Positions 53,167 through 62,505 of a DNA stretch of 64,000 nt are shown one piece after another. The stretch spans positions 21,683-85,682 of the forward strand of contig NZ_QMED01000022.1 of assembly GCF_003286125.1 (NCBI RefSeq), given 5' to 3'. Position 1 is the first letter of the stretch; every line of letters starts with the position of its first letter. The position numbers and the translations under genes were made by a program. This stretch comes from Algibacillus agarilyticus (GTDB lineage Bacteria > Pseudomonadota > Gammaproteobacteria > Enterobacterales > Alteromonadaceae). Under the pieces are notes generated by a model. The model was not told the DNA's origin. It saw only the letters and a list, made by a program, of their open reading frames with translations, and searched no databases.

Positions 53167-54234
53167 TTAATCGTCGAGTGCTTGGCCAAAAACAGGGAAG
53201 CCGTTTTCGTCCCAGTTTACTTTACGGATGCGTGCATGGCGGTTTGGATCTGATAATGGATCACCAATCAGATCACGATAATCACGCGCATGATAAATGA
53301 GTAAGTCGGTAACGCCATCTTCTGCCACGGTAAAGCCATTATGCCCAGGCCCGTAACGTTTTACATCTTCATTTGTGCTTAACACGGGAGTTGGGTTTTT
53401 GTGCCAAGAGGCTTCGTTCATTAAATCGCTATCAACATCTGCCCATAATAACCCCATGGCATAGTTATGATCAGTCGCACTGGCTGAGTAAGTTACAAAT
53501 ACTTTACCGTTACGTATGATCACTGCAGGGCCTTCATTTACTTTGTAGCCAATTGTTTCCCATGCTAGCTCGGGTTTGGTTAATACAATAACGTTGGAAG
53601 TATCAATTGACGTTGGACCTGTCATTTCTGCCATCCAAAGAGCCGTATTATAACTGCGCTCTTTGTTTGATTGAGCCCAAATCATGTAACGTTTGCCTTT
53701 ATGTTTAAAGGTTGTAGCGTCTAATGCGAAATTTTCCCATCCACTGTCTACTTGTCCTTCTTCTATCCATTCTCCTTCCATTGGGTTAGCTGATGAATTT
53801 GATAAGGCGTACATACTGATGTGCCAAATGTCTTCAGCTCGTGATGCTGCAAAATAGATATACCATTTATCATCAATTTTATGCAGTTCGGGTGCCCAAA
53901 TATGTTTACTCATTGGGCCGGTAGTGTGTTTACGCCACACTGTTTTTTCGGCTGCGTTTGTTAGGCCATTAATGGTTTTGGCGCTACGCAAAATAATGCG
54001 ATCAAATTCCGGCACACTACCAATAAAGTAATATGTTTCATCAGTGTCTTTATAGATCCAAGGATCGGCTCTTTGTTCAACTAAAGGATTATTATAGGTC
54101 ATGGGCGTTTCGGCTAAGGTGTTTGTGTCACTGTTTGTGGGCATGTTACAGCCTAGTATTGTGGTACTTAATCCGATAATCAAGATTTTTGCTGTAGTGA
54201 ATAGTTGCTTTACGCAATGTTGAGCAGACTTCAT
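53167..54234 (-). CDS. GH43 family arabinofuranosidase-like enzyme, lipoprotein
   Basis: This has 355 residues. The leader ends LSTTILGC. The five-bladed propeller motifs of GH43 are present: VEQRADPWIYKDTDETYYF with the base aspartate, HIWAPELHKIDDKWYIYFAAS, FALDATTFKHKGKRYMIWA and YKVNEGPAVIIRNGK with the acid glutamate. The pattern is like the GH43_26 group of exo-acting alpha-L-arabinofuranosidases, as is the homologue at 55462. It shares a 162-base divergent promoter with the next GH43 gene, which has the TTAATAGTAATACTATA site. A role in releasing arabinose from pectic arabinan is likely. Confidence 0.9.
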   Translation of the reverse strand: MKSAQHCVKQLFTTAKILIIGLSTTILGCNMPTNSDTNTLAETPMTYNNPLVEQRADPWIYKDTDETYYFIGSVPEFDRIILRSAKTINGLTNAAEKTVWRKHTTGPMSKHIWAPELHKIDDKWYIYFAASRAEDIWHISMYALSNSSANPMEGEWIEEGQVDSGWENFALDATTFKHKGKRYMIWAQSNKERSYNTALWMAEMTGPTSIDTSNVIVLTKPELAWETIGYKVNEGPAVIIRNGKVFVTYSASATDHNYAMGLLWADVDSDLMNEASWHKNPTPVLSTNEDVKRYGPGHNGFTVAEDGVTDLLIYHARDYRDLIGDPLSDPNRHARIRKVNWDENGFPVFGQALDD

Positions 54235-54263
54235 GTGAACCTCGTCATATTGATTAAAAAACT

Positions 54264-54280
54264 TTAATAGTAATACTATA
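54264..54280. promoter_or_regulatory. Arabinan-type operator, site 1
   Basis: TTAATAGTAATACTATA is palindromic around TAGTA-A-TACTA and sits 30 bases before the minus-strand GH43 start and 117 before the plus-strand one. The same 17 bases occur at 58157-58173. Confidence 0.65.
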
Positions 54281-54396
54281 GCATTTAATTAATATTGTGC
54301 TATTATTTTCTTAACATATTGAATATTTAATTTGTGAGTTTGTAACACCTTGACTACACCTATAGTGAAGCTTGTTACTTAATTTTGGGGTTTATT

Positions 54397-55425
54397 ATGA
54401 AAAATCGTTTTCAATTCAAGTGGTTATGGTTTCTTTTGTCAATCACGTTATTTAGCATTAATTTTCAGTCTAATGCGCAAGAAGTTATTGCGCATGATCC
54501 CGTCATGACACAAGTAGGTAATAAGTATTACTTATTTACTACCGGACTGGGTATCAGCTTTTATGAATCAACCGATATGGTGAATTGGCAACCTAATGGA
54601 TCGGTTTTTAAATCGTCTCCGGCTTGGATAAAGCAGGTTGTACCTAATTTTGATGGTCACATGTGGGCACCTGATGTTTATCAAGCTAATGGTTTATTTT
54701 ATGTGTATTACTCGATTTCGGCATTTGGTAAAAATACGTCTGCAATCGGTGTGGTAACCAATAAAACGCTTGACCCTAAATCGAGTGAATTTAACTGGGT
54801 TGATCATGGCATTGTGATCCGCTCTATACCCAATCGTGACTTATGGAACGCAATTGATCCCGCCATTATTAAAGACGACAAAGGTGATACGTGGATGTCA
54901 TTTGGATCTTTCTGGTCTGGCATTAAGTTGGTTAAGTTAGATGATTCTTTAACTCGACTCGCTCAACCTCAGGTTTGGCACAGCATTGCTAAGCGCGACC
55001 GTTCTATTTATACCGATGATTTAGATGCTTATCCTGGGGCAATTGAAGCACCTTTTATTTTTAAACGCGGTGAATATTATTACCAATTTGTATCTTGGGA
55101 TTTTTGCTGTCGTGGCACTGAAAGCACTTATAAAGTGGTGGTAGGTCGATCTAAACAGGTAGAAGGACCTTATTTAGATAAAGCCGGTTTGTCGATGGCT
55201 AAAGGGGGCGGCTCTATTGTTTTGCAAGGTGATAAGCGTTGGTTTGGTCTTGGTCATAATAGTATTTACGATGTCGATGGCATCACAAAATTAGTTTTTC
55301 ATGCTTATGACGCAAAAGACAACGGCGTGCCCAAATTAAAAATTATTGATGTTGATTGGCAAGCTGATGGTTGGCCACAGGTTAATAGCCAAGACATCGT
55401 TAAATATCGTAGCAACATAAAGTAA
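54397..55425 (+). CDS. GH43 arabinan endo-1,5-alpha-L-arabinosidase-like enzyme, secreted
   Basis: This has 342 residues from the ATG at 54397, preferred over an upstream TTG. The leader ends LFSINFQSNAQ. Motifs are AHDPVMTQVGNKYYLFTTG with the base aspartate, HMWAPDVYQANG, NAIDPAIIKDDKGDTWMSFGSFWSGI with the pKa-tuning aspartate, and GAIEAPFIFKRG with the acid glutamate. This is the layout of GH43_4/43_5 endo-arabinanases. It should cut arabinan side chains of pectin in the periplasm or outside. The next GH43 gene begins 36 bases after its stop, so they form an operon. Confidence 0.9.
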   Translation: MKNRFQFKWLWFLLSITLFSINFQSNAQEVIAHDPVMTQVGNKYYLFTTGLGISFYESTDMVNWQPNGSVFKSSPAWIKQVVPNFDGHMWAPDVYQANGLFYVYYSISAFGKNTSAIGVVTNKTLDPKSSEFNWVDHGIVIRSIPNRDLWNAIDPAIIKDDKGDTWMSFGSFWSGIKLVKLDDSLTRLAQPQVWHSIAKRDRSIYTDDLDAYPGAIEAPFIFKRGEYYYQFVSWDFCCRGTESTYKVVVGRSKQVEGPYLDKAGLSMAKGGGSIVLQGDKRWFGLGHNSIYDVDGITKLVFHAYDAKDNGVPKLKIIDVDWQADGWPQVNSQDIVKYRSNIK

Positions 55426-55461
55426 TTCGAATAGTTATAAACACTCACCAGAGGTAGAAAA

Positions 55462-57411
55462 ATGCAGTGTATTTCAAATTTTAAAGGCGCTATCAATACG
55501 CCTATTGTCAGCTTAGTTGCGGGCACACGGTTTATCATTATGGCTTTGTTATTTATAACCACGTTAGCGGGGTGTAATTTAACGCAGAACAGTAACAGTG
55601 AACAAGACAAGCAGTTACAGATCGCTGCTGATACGTTTGCTAACCCAGTATTGCGTAATGGTGCAGATCCGTGGATGCATTATTACGAAGGCAATTATTA
55701 TTTAACCACCACCACATGGACCTCTCAATTAGTGATGCGTAAATCGCCGACTATTGCCGGTTTAGCGGATGCGCCTGCGCATTATATTTGGTCAGGTTCG
55801 GATCCTTCACGTGCCTTTAACTTTTGGGCCTTTGAGTTTCATCCAATTGAACGGCCAGAAGGTTTGCGTTGGTATGTGATCATTACTTCAGGTGTTGAAG
55901 AGAATTTTGGCGGGCAACGCAATCATATTTTAGAAAGTGAAGGCACCGATCCAATGGGACCTTACCAGTATAAAGGTACACCAATGCCTGATCATTGGAA
56001 TATAGATGGTAGTTATTTTGAACACAAAGGCGCGCTTTATTTCACTTGGTCTGAATGGTTAGGGCCAGAACAGGTTAATTTAGTGTCTAAAATGACAAAC
56101 CCTTGGACACTCGAGGGTGAACGTAATGTGATCACTCGCCCAGAATATAAATGGGAACAATCAGGTCTTAAAGTCAATGAAGGCCCTGAAATTATTAAAC
56201 ATAACGGTCGTGTATTTTTAACGCATTCAGCCAGTTTTTGTAATACCGAAGATTATAAATTAGCGGTGGTGGAGTTAATTGGCGATGATCCGGTTAAACC
56301 TGAATCGTGGCATAAATTTGATAAGCCTTTCTTTTCAAAAGCGAATGGGGTTTATGGCCCTGGACATCATGGCTTTTTTACCTCACCTGATGGCAGTGAA
56401 GAATGGTTAATTTATCATGGTAATTCGTCGCCAACGGATGGTTGTAGTGGTACTCGTTCTACTCGTGCGCAACCCTTTACCTGGTCAGAAAATGGTTTAC
56501 CTAACTTTGGCGAACCCATTATGGATAAGCAAGCTTTAGCAGTACCGAGTGGTGAGCAAGGTCCATTAACCGCACAAGTTCAAGGCGTTAAATATAAAGT
56601 CGTTAACCGAGGTTCTAATTTATGTTTAGTGGCTGATGCACAAGGTGTTGTGTCGGCACAAGATTGTACTGCCGATAATGCAGAGTGGGTGGTAGACCCT
56701 GCAAATGATGGTTTATTCCGATTAGTTAATAGCGATTTTGGTACCTTTATGTCTCAAGCTGATTGCGCTACAGATGCACAAGGTGTAATGGCTCAACCCT
56801 GGATTTCGTCAAATTGTCAGCGTTGGCATGTTGATGCATCGGAGTTAGGTTGGGTGCGCTTTGCGAATGCAGAATCATTATCGCATTTACAAATCGCTGG
56901 TTGTGGTAGTGCGTCTGGCTCTGCGGTTGTAACCGGTGGTGATCGTTTTACGCAATGTACAGATTGGCGTTTAGAGCCTGTTTCGACGTTAGCGATGATC
57001 AACGCAAATAGCGGTAAAGTGGTTTCGGTTGAAGGTTGTTCTGCTGATGTTGATGCGAATATTACTCAGGTTGAATATAAAGATTTAGCTTGTCAAAAAT
57101 GGCAAGCCAGCCCAACTGAAAATGGTTTTTATACGTTTAAATCATTAAATACTGATAATTTATGTTTGGCTGTAAATGGTCAGTCAGACGGAAAAGTTGA
57201 TATTGCTGATAATGTTGTACAAGCCAAATGTAATGAAAAAGACAGTGAGTGGCGTTTTGAATTATTACCTAATGGTGCGTTACGTATGGTTTCGCATTAC
57301 GGTTTAGCGCTTAAAATTGGAAATTGTAGTTTAAAAAATGACGACAACGTAATGCAAGAAGTGTGGAAAGATACCATTTGCCAACACTTCTATTTTAGAG
57401 AAGCAGAGTAA
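55462..57411 (+). CDS. GH43 arabinofuranosidase-like enzyme with ricin-type module, lipoprotein
   Basis: This has 649 residues. After a leader ending LLFITTLAGC, residues about 55-375 are GH43: LRNGADPWMHYYEGNYYL, WAFEFHPIERPEGLRWYV, WNIDGSYFEHKGALYFTW and LKVNEGPEIIKHNGRVF. Residues about 380-649 are beta-trefoil repeats with SNCQRWHVD, CTDWRLEP, ACQKWQASP and SEWRFELL (QxW-like), giving one or two ricin-type binding modules. It is similar to the 53167-54234 enzyme and is transcribed with the endo-arabinanase, so it may trim the arabino-oligosaccharides that enzyme releases. A strong terminator follows. Confidence 0.9.
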   Translation: MQCISNFKGAINTPIVSLVAGTRFIIMALLFITTLAGCNLTQNSNSEQDKQLQIAADTFANPVLRNGADPWMHYYEGNYYLTTTTWTSQLVMRKSPTIAGLADAPAHYIWSGSDPSRAFNFWAFEFHPIERPEGLRWYVIITSGVEENFGGQRNHILESEGTDPMGPYQYKGTPMPDHWNIDGSYFEHKGALYFTWSEWLGPEQVNLVSKMTNPWTLEGERNVITRPEYKWEQSGLKVNEGPEIIKHNGRVFLTHSASFCNTEDYKLAVVELIGDDPVKPESWHKFDKPFFSKANGVYGPGHHGFFTSPDGSEEWLIYHGNSSPTDGCSGTRSTRAQPFTWSENGLPNFGEPIMDKQALAVPSGEQGPLTAQVQGVKYKVVNRGSNLCLVADAQGVVSAQDCTADNAEWVVDPANDGLFRLVNSDFGTFMSQADCATDAQGVMAQPWISSNCQRWHVDASELGWVRFANAESLSHLQIAGCGSASGSAVVTGGDRFTQCTDWRLEPVSTLAMINANSGKVVSVEGCSADVDANITQVEYKDLACQKWQASPTENGFYTFKSLNTDNLCLAVNGQSDGKVDIADNVVQAKCNEKDSEWRFELLPNGALRMVSHYGLALKIGNCSLKNDDNVMQEVWKDTICQHFYFREAE

Positions 57412-57442
57412 CCCTTTTGTCTACCTTGTGATGGTTGATTTT

Positions 57443-57465
57443 GCCCGTGCAAACGGGCTTTTTTT
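57443..57465 (+). terminator. Rho-independent terminator after the GH43 operon
   Basis: GCCCGT and ACGGGC pair around GCAA and are followed by seven T residues, 32 bases after the stop. A classic terminator. Confidence 0.9.
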
Positions 57466-57490
57466 ACTATTTATGCCGGTTGCGAGTGTT

Positions 57491-57732
57491 ATACCAATCC
57501 GTAATAATAACTGCCCACTCAGCGAGCGCTTAAATGAAAGAATAGTGGTGCTCTTTTGAGTTCGAGCAACACAGAGTAAGCGCATTTAAAACTCGCCTGA
57601 AAGGAATGCCCCAGCGGCTTTTAATCTGCGTTATCGGTATTTGAAAGGGAACAACCATTCCTGTACACCGACGCCTTGTTCAAAAACCGCTGGATGCATT
57701 CTGAGAGATCACTTATTAATATGGATTGGTAT
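57491..57732. mobile_element. ATACCAAT-ended MITE-like element, copy 2
   Basis: A 242-base copy of the element at 52789-53040 in the same orientation, with ends ATACCAATCC / GGATTGGTAT. It differs mainly by an approximately 10-base deletion near the left end. It lies between the GH43 terminator and the symporter promoter. The remaining gap up to 58156 is AT-rich with no assignable gene. Confidence 0.85.
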
Positions 57733-58156
57733 TAGATAAAGATTTTCACCTTTGGCACTGACCTTCAAGGATTGCAGGTTAGTGTCATTTTTCCTTGTTT
57801 TTATTCTCGATGAATGTAAGTTCAACCGTAAATTTTATAGATAAATTAGTTTCCCATAAGCATTTTTCTTTTCTCTACAATATTCTTCCCGCATAAATTA
57901 TTGATGAATTAAATACAGGGTATCCATTGATACGAAAGTGTAATTATTTGTCACTTGTTTTGTATTATAAAACCAATAAGTATTACTTAATTTTTACGTT
58001 ACTTAATTTCAATCTGTATAAGAAAATATAAATACAATAGTTGGTTAAAGTTAGGCGGTTGTTTTTAAACAGTAAACTTTATTTTATTTACCCTAAAACG
58101 CTATTTGTTTTAGTAGTCGTTTATTCCTAATTTATCTTTTTAGTAATATATTAAAC

Positions 58157-58173
58157 TTAATAGTAATACTATA
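58157..58173. promoter_or_regulatory. Arabinan-type operator, site 2
   Basis: TTAATAGTAATACTATA, identical over 17 bases to the GH43 promoter site, lies about 150 bases before the symporter. A degenerate half-copy (TAGTAATATA) stands just upstream at 58141. Confidence 0.65.
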
Positions 58174-58319
58174 TTAACATATCCAGAAAAGTGCGGTACA
58201 CTTTATAGAATTGCTAAATGGTTTACTAAAATGCTTTGCTTTGTAAGCGTAAACTTTTTTTAGCTAAAGCCATTGCGTAGGCCAACCGCCTATTCGTTTA
58301 TTTTTTTAGGAACATTATT

Positions 58320-59882
58320 ATGAAATTAGCAACGCTCGATTTTTTTATATTTATTGTTTATGCAATCGGTTTGCTTTGTATTGCATTGTGGATCTCGCGT
58401 AACGATAAAAAAGAAGGCACGAACACTGAAGATTATTTCTTAGCCAGTAAAGCCTTACCTTGGTGGGCTATTGGTGCTTCATTAATTGCCTCTAATATTT
58501 CGGCTGAGCAAATTATCGGTATGTCGGGCTCTGGCTTTGCATTAGGAATGGGTATTGCCTCGTACGAGTTGATGGCTGCATTAACGTTGGTTTTAGTCGG
58601 CAAGTACTTATTACCCGTATTTTTAAAAAATAATATTTATACCATGCCGCAGTATTTAGAGCAGCGTTTTGATACTCGCGTTAAAACGGTCATGGCCACT
58701 TTTTGGTTGGCGGTTTATATTTTTGTTAATTTAACCTCGGTTTTATGGTTAGGTGGTTTGGCGTTTGAAAGTGTCGCCGGTGTTGATGCGATGTTTGGCA
58801 TGATATTTTTAGCGATATTCTCAATTGCTTATTCATTATATGGTGGCTTAAAAGCCGTTGCTTATACTGATATTTTGCAAGTGGTATTGTTAGTATTTGG
58901 TGGTTTGTTACTCAGTTATTTAGCACTTGATGCGGTATCAGACGGGCAAGGGTTTATCGCTGGTTTTGGGGTGTTAACCGAAAAGTTACCTGGCCACTTC
59001 GATATGATTTTATCTGAAGAAAATTCGCAATATATTAACTTACCCGGCATTTCAGTTTTAGTCGGTGGTTTATGGGTGACTAACCTTGCATATTGGGGTT
59101 TTAATCAATATATCATTCAACGTGCCTTAGCCGCGAGTAACATTAAAGAAGCGCAAAAAGGTATTGTGTTTGCGGCATATTTAAAATTATTAATGCCGAT
59201 TATTGTTGTTGTTCCCGGAATAGCGGCTGTAATTTTATACCCAGAAATTGAGAAAAATGATTTAGCGTATCCCGCTTTAATGGACTTAATGCCAGTGGGG
59301 ATTAAAGGCTTAATATTTGCGGCTCTTGTGGCGGCTATTGTTTCTTCGCTTGCTTCAATGACCAACAGTATTTCAACGATCTTTACGATGGATATTTACA
59401 GTAAAGCGGTTAAAAATAAAAGCCAGCGTCATTATGTGCATATTGGGCGTATCACTTCGTTAGTCGCTTTAAGCATTGGTTTGCTTACCGCAGAGCCTTT
59501 ACTCGGTAAATTTGATCAAGCGTTTCAATATATTCAAGAGTTCACCGGGCTATTTACCCCGGGTATTGTGGTGATCTTTATCACGGGTATGTTCTGGAAA
59601 CGCACAACCGCTAACGCTGCCTTAGCTGCGGGGGTTGGTTCTGCCGTGTTTTCTGTGTTAATTAAAGTGATGGCGCCAGAATACCCGTTCATGGATCGCA
59701 TGGGCATTGTGTTGTTACTTTGTTTTGGTGTGACTATTTTGATGTCGTTGATGAGTAAATCAGAGCAAAATAATACTTGTGTTAATTTAAGTGAAGTTAA
59801 TTTTGAAACCTCCAAAGGCTTTAACATTGCTTCGCTTGGCGTTGTGATTATTCTTTGTATTATTTATACCGTGTGGTGGTAA
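58320..59882 (+). CDS. Sodium:sugar symporter (SSS/SGLT family)
   Basis: This membrane protein has 520 residues and about 14 helices. The SGLT signature is clear in LIASNISAEQIIGMSGSGFALG, then YTMPQYLEQRFD, YSLYGGLKAVAYTDILQVV, WVTNLAYWGFNQYIIQRALAA and a conserved AALVAAIVSSLASMTNSIST. It couples sodium entry to sugar uptake across the inner membrane. The shared operator with the GH43 genes suggests arabinose or arabino-oligosaccharides as substrate, which is inference. It starts with an ATG after an AGGAAC ribosome site and ends at a terminator. Confidence 0.9.
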   Translation: MKLATLDFFIFIVYAIGLLCIALWISRNDKKEGTNTEDYFLASKALPWWAIGASLIASNISAEQIIGMSGSGFALGMGIASYELMAALTLVLVGKYLLPVFLKNNIYTMPQYLEQRFDTRVKTVMATFWLAVYIFVNLTSVLWLGGLAFESVAGVDAMFGMIFLAIFSIAYSLYGGLKAVAYTDILQVVLLVFGGLLLSYLALDAVSDGQGFIAGFGVLTEKLPGHFDMILSEENSQYINLPGISVLVGGLWVTNLAYWGFNQYIIQRALAASNIKEAQKGIVFAAYLKLLMPIIVVVPGIAAVILYPEIEKNDLAYPALMDLMPVGIKGLIFAALVAAIVSSLASMTNSISTIFTMDIYSKAVKNKSQRHYVHIGRITSLVALSIGLLTAEPLLGKFDQAFQYIQEFTGLFTPGIVVIFITGMFWKRTTANAALAAGVGSAVFSVLIKVMAPEYPFMDRMGIVLLLCFGVTILMSLMSKSEQNNTCVNLSEVNFETSKGFNIASLGVVIILCIIYTVWW

Positions 59883-59918
59883 TACATATTTAAAAAAAGA
59901 TAGCCTTTGTTGTATGTT

Positions 59919-59957
59919 AGGCGCTTTCTCTCTACGTGGGTTAGCGCCTTTTTTTAT
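59919..59957 (+). terminator. Rho-independent terminator after the symporter
   Basis: AGGCGCT and AGCGCCT pair across a 17-base loop and are followed by a T run, 36 bases past the symporter stop. The rest of the gap before parA holds the repeats at 60226 and a CCGCTAGCGG palindrome at about 60049. Confidence 0.85.
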
Positions 59958-60225
59958 TTTTCATGAGGGCTACCTGATTTTTTAAGCGTTATTCGTGAGT
60001 GGGTTGCCTGTAAATGACTGGGATCATAAATAATTTAATCGAGGCTTCCGCTAGCGGTTAATTACTCCATTTCATTTATCTGTCAATGCTTCGTCTGAGG
60101 ATATTTTGGCAAGCGTTCTTTCTCTTTGTAAAGCATAGTGAGCATCGCTATCTGATCTAGGCTTAATTAATGTAAACAAAACGACAATAATCGTTTATTT
60201 TGTCTATTTGTTTTAATTGTGTATC

Positions 60226-60280
60226 TTTACATGTTTTGTGGTTTTTTATGTATTTTGTGTAAATTTTATATTTACATGTT
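60226..60280. promoter_or_regulatory. Paired TTTACATGTT repeats before parA
   Basis: TTTACATGTT occurs at 60226-60235 and 60271-60280, 45 bases apart, just upstream of parA. A related GTAAACAAAAC lies reversed near 60173. Repeats of this kind are typical of parA autoregulation operators. The reading is an inference. Confidence 0.45.
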
Positions 60281-60328
60281 GTTTTTTTGTAGTAAGATTT
60301 AACTATTAAAAGTTAATCGGGTTTTAAA

Positions 60329-61579
60329 ATGACAACATTAATAGATGATTTATTAAAGTTAGGTCAACACTTAGACAAAAAAAATGAAGAGCGCTACAAA
60401 GCCGTTTCGAAAGAGCGTACGTTTCACGATATAGAACGAATAATTAAAAACCATGCGTTAAACATGGTCGCTGCTGCTAAGGCATGTGGTATGAATCGTG
60501 TAACATTCAAAGCTAAGTACGATGAGGCTGTAAAGTTAGGGGTAATTGACGAGGTTTTAAAACCTAATAGTTCATCTTATCTATTTACGCTAAAACATAT
60601 GCACGCCCTGATGGATTGGTTGAAATTACCAAAATGGTCAGATAAAAACTACGAAACACACGTCATTAATTCTCAAAATCAAAAAGGAGGAACCGGCAAG
60701 TCAACGACCTTGATCACATTGGCTGCAGGTTTATCTCTTTTGTTGGGTGAGCGATTAAAAATCCTTGTGATTGATTTAGATCCACAGGGTAGCTTAAGAA
60801 AGTATCTATTACCCCATCAAGAATACGCATTTGATATACTAACGGCTGTTGATATTATGTTAGGGGAAGATGAATCTGATGGTTTGTATCAAGAATACTT
60901 AGATGATGGGTTGAGCCACGAAGAAATTCTGAAAAGCTCGATTCATGAAACTCACATTCCTAATTTACATGTATTGCCTAGTTTTTCTGAAGATGAACGG
61001 TTTTCACAGGCCGCTTGGATGCATTTTGCCAAAACCGGCGATTTAAAACACGTGAAATTGTTAAAAGAAAAAATTATTAATTCGGTTAAAGATGATTACG
61101 ACGTGATTTTTTTGGACACTGGACCTCACATTAACCCATTGGTATGGTCTGCTCAATATGCTTCTACAGGTATGTTAGTACCTTTTAGCCCAAAAGAATT
61201 AGACTGGCATTCAACAAGTCAATTTTTAAGAAATTTACCCCATCAATTGATGCAAACGCTACCGAATAAAGGCGAAAACATTGAATGGCTTAAAGTGCTA
61301 GCGACGAATTGCAATGCTGAATTCAATCGAGATCAAAAAGTATTATCGGCTTCAAGAGAGGCATTAGCTTCAGGTGAATGGATGTTCCCTGCTCGAATGA
61401 TTAACTCACAAGCATTTGAAGCTGCAGCTCAAAACAATTGCACTGTTTTCGATATTAAAAAAGTTGAGAAGCTTTGTCCTGATAAACAGTTAGATAAAAT
61501 AAAACCGTATACGGATATATTAATAAATGAATTTCTTGGTTTTATCGAATCTAAAAGCAAAGTGAAGGCGGATGAATAA
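60329..61579 (+). CDS. parA: ParA-type partition ATPase with N-terminal helix-turn-helix region
   Basis: This has 416 residues, the size of type Ia (P1-like) ParA proteins. About 110 N-terminal residues contain a DNA-binding-like segment (MVAAAKACGMNRVTFKAKYDEA). The ATPase part has the deviant Walker A QKGGTGKSTT, VIDLDPQGSL, and DVIFLDTGPHINPL. It uses ATP to segregate replicon copies and probably represses its own promoter. Its stop overlaps the parB start by one base. Its presence marks this molecule as a plasmid or chromid rather than the main chromosome, where a short ParA near gidAB is usual. Confidence 0.93.
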   Translation: MTTLIDDLLKLGQHLDKKNEERYKAVSKERTFHDIERIIKNHALNMVAAAKACGMNRVTFKAKYDEAVKLGVIDEVLKPNSSSYLFTLKHMHALMDWLKLPKWSDKNYETHVINSQNQKGGTGKSTTLITLAAGLSLLLGERLKILVIDLDPQGSLRKYLLPHQEYAFDILTAVDIMLGEDESDGLYQEYLDDGLSHEEILKSSIHETHIPNLHVLPSFSEDERFSQAAWMHFAKTGDLKHVKLLKEKIINSVKDDYDVIFLDTGPHINPLVWSAQYASTGMLVPFSPKELDWHSTSQFLRNLPHQLMQTLPNKGENIEWLKVLATNCNAEFNRDQKVLSASREALASGEWMFPARMINSQAFEAAAQNNCTVFDIKKVEKLCPDKQLDKIKPYTDILINEFLGFIESKSKVKADE

Positions 61580-62505
61580 TGGGTAATAATTTTTATGCTA
61601 GTGGCCGAGGTGCTAATAAAAGAGAAAGAGAATCTTATAAAATTATTGCGCCTAGCGGTAATGAATATGAATTTAGATTAATCAGTATTCCAAGTGAAAA
61701 TGTCAGTCAGGTTGTAAAAAAATCTGAATTTAATCAAAGAAGTAATGAGCATTTAACGCTAGCATCAGTTAATGATATTTATCCTGGTATTAAAGATAAT
61801 TTATCAAATAAAGAACCTGTAAAAGCTTATGGAACGGCTAATGGTTTAACCTTGCTTGAAGGAACTAGGCGTTCGTTTTGTGTGAGCCATATTCCAGGTG
61901 CAAAATTGAAAGTATGGTTAACCGCGTCGATGGAAGCTGTGGATGAAAAGTGGTTTGCTTCAACTGCTGATTCATACGATAAACCGACGACAGTTGATAT
62001 CGCAATGTCACTAAAAAAAATGAATAGTGATATGAAGATAACTGAAATAATGGAGCATTATTCTATTTCAAAGGGGACATCACAAAATGCTAAAGATATT
62101 TCTAAAATGTCTTATGATGTGATCAGCTTGTTCCCTGCAATAAAATATATACCAATTCGTTTTCTTCTTAGTCTAAATAAAGTTGATATTGATGTACTCG
62201 ATAAAGTAACGATTAATGTAGCTAAACAGATAGATTTAGACTCAGACAAGTTGCTTGATGATATATATTGCAAAGAAAAAACGAATGCAATCAAAGCTTT
62301 ATTTGAAAAAGAGCTTTCGGCTATCAATAAATTAAATACAAAGGTTAATCAGGTCTATACACCGTCAGAGCATCAAAAATCTATTATGAAGTTAAGGCGT
62401 AAAGGTTTGAAAACCAAAATTAATAACAAAGGAAATTTAGTTTTGGAAATTGATCACCTAGAAGATGAATTAATTGAGCGTTTGCTTGGATTTTTTAAAG
62501 AGTAA
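61579..62505 (+). CDS. parB: ParB-type partition protein
   Basis: This has 308 residues. It starts with a basic tail (RGANKRERESYK), followed by a ParB-like N-terminal domain including NDIYPGIKDNL and LTLLEGTRRSFCVSHIPGAKLKVW. A helix-turn-helix region reads MKITEIMEHYSISKGTSQNAKDIS, and the C-terminal dimerisation part is rich in charged residues. It binds a centromere site and stimulates ParA. It overlaps parA by one base and so is translationally coupled. The parS site was not identified with certainty. Confidence 0.88.
   Translation: MGNNFYASGRGANKRERESYKIIAPSGNEYEFRLISIPSENVSQVVKKSEFNQRSNEHLTLASVNDIYPGIKDNLSNKEPVKAYGTANGLTLLEGTRRSFCVSHIPGAKLKVWLTASMEAVDEKWFASTADSYDKPTTVDIAMSLKKMNSDMKITEIMEHYSISKGTSQNAKDISKMSYDVISLFPAIKYIPIRFLLSLNKVDIDVLDKVTINVAKQIDLDSDKLLDDIYCKEKTNAIKALFEKELSAINKLNTKVNQVYTPSEHQKSIMKLRRKGLKTKINNKGNLVLEIDHLEDELIERLLGFFKE

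Noticed and set aside
60049-60058. CCGCTAGCGG palindrome as parS
   Set aside because: Single, short and unlike known parS sites; too weak to call.
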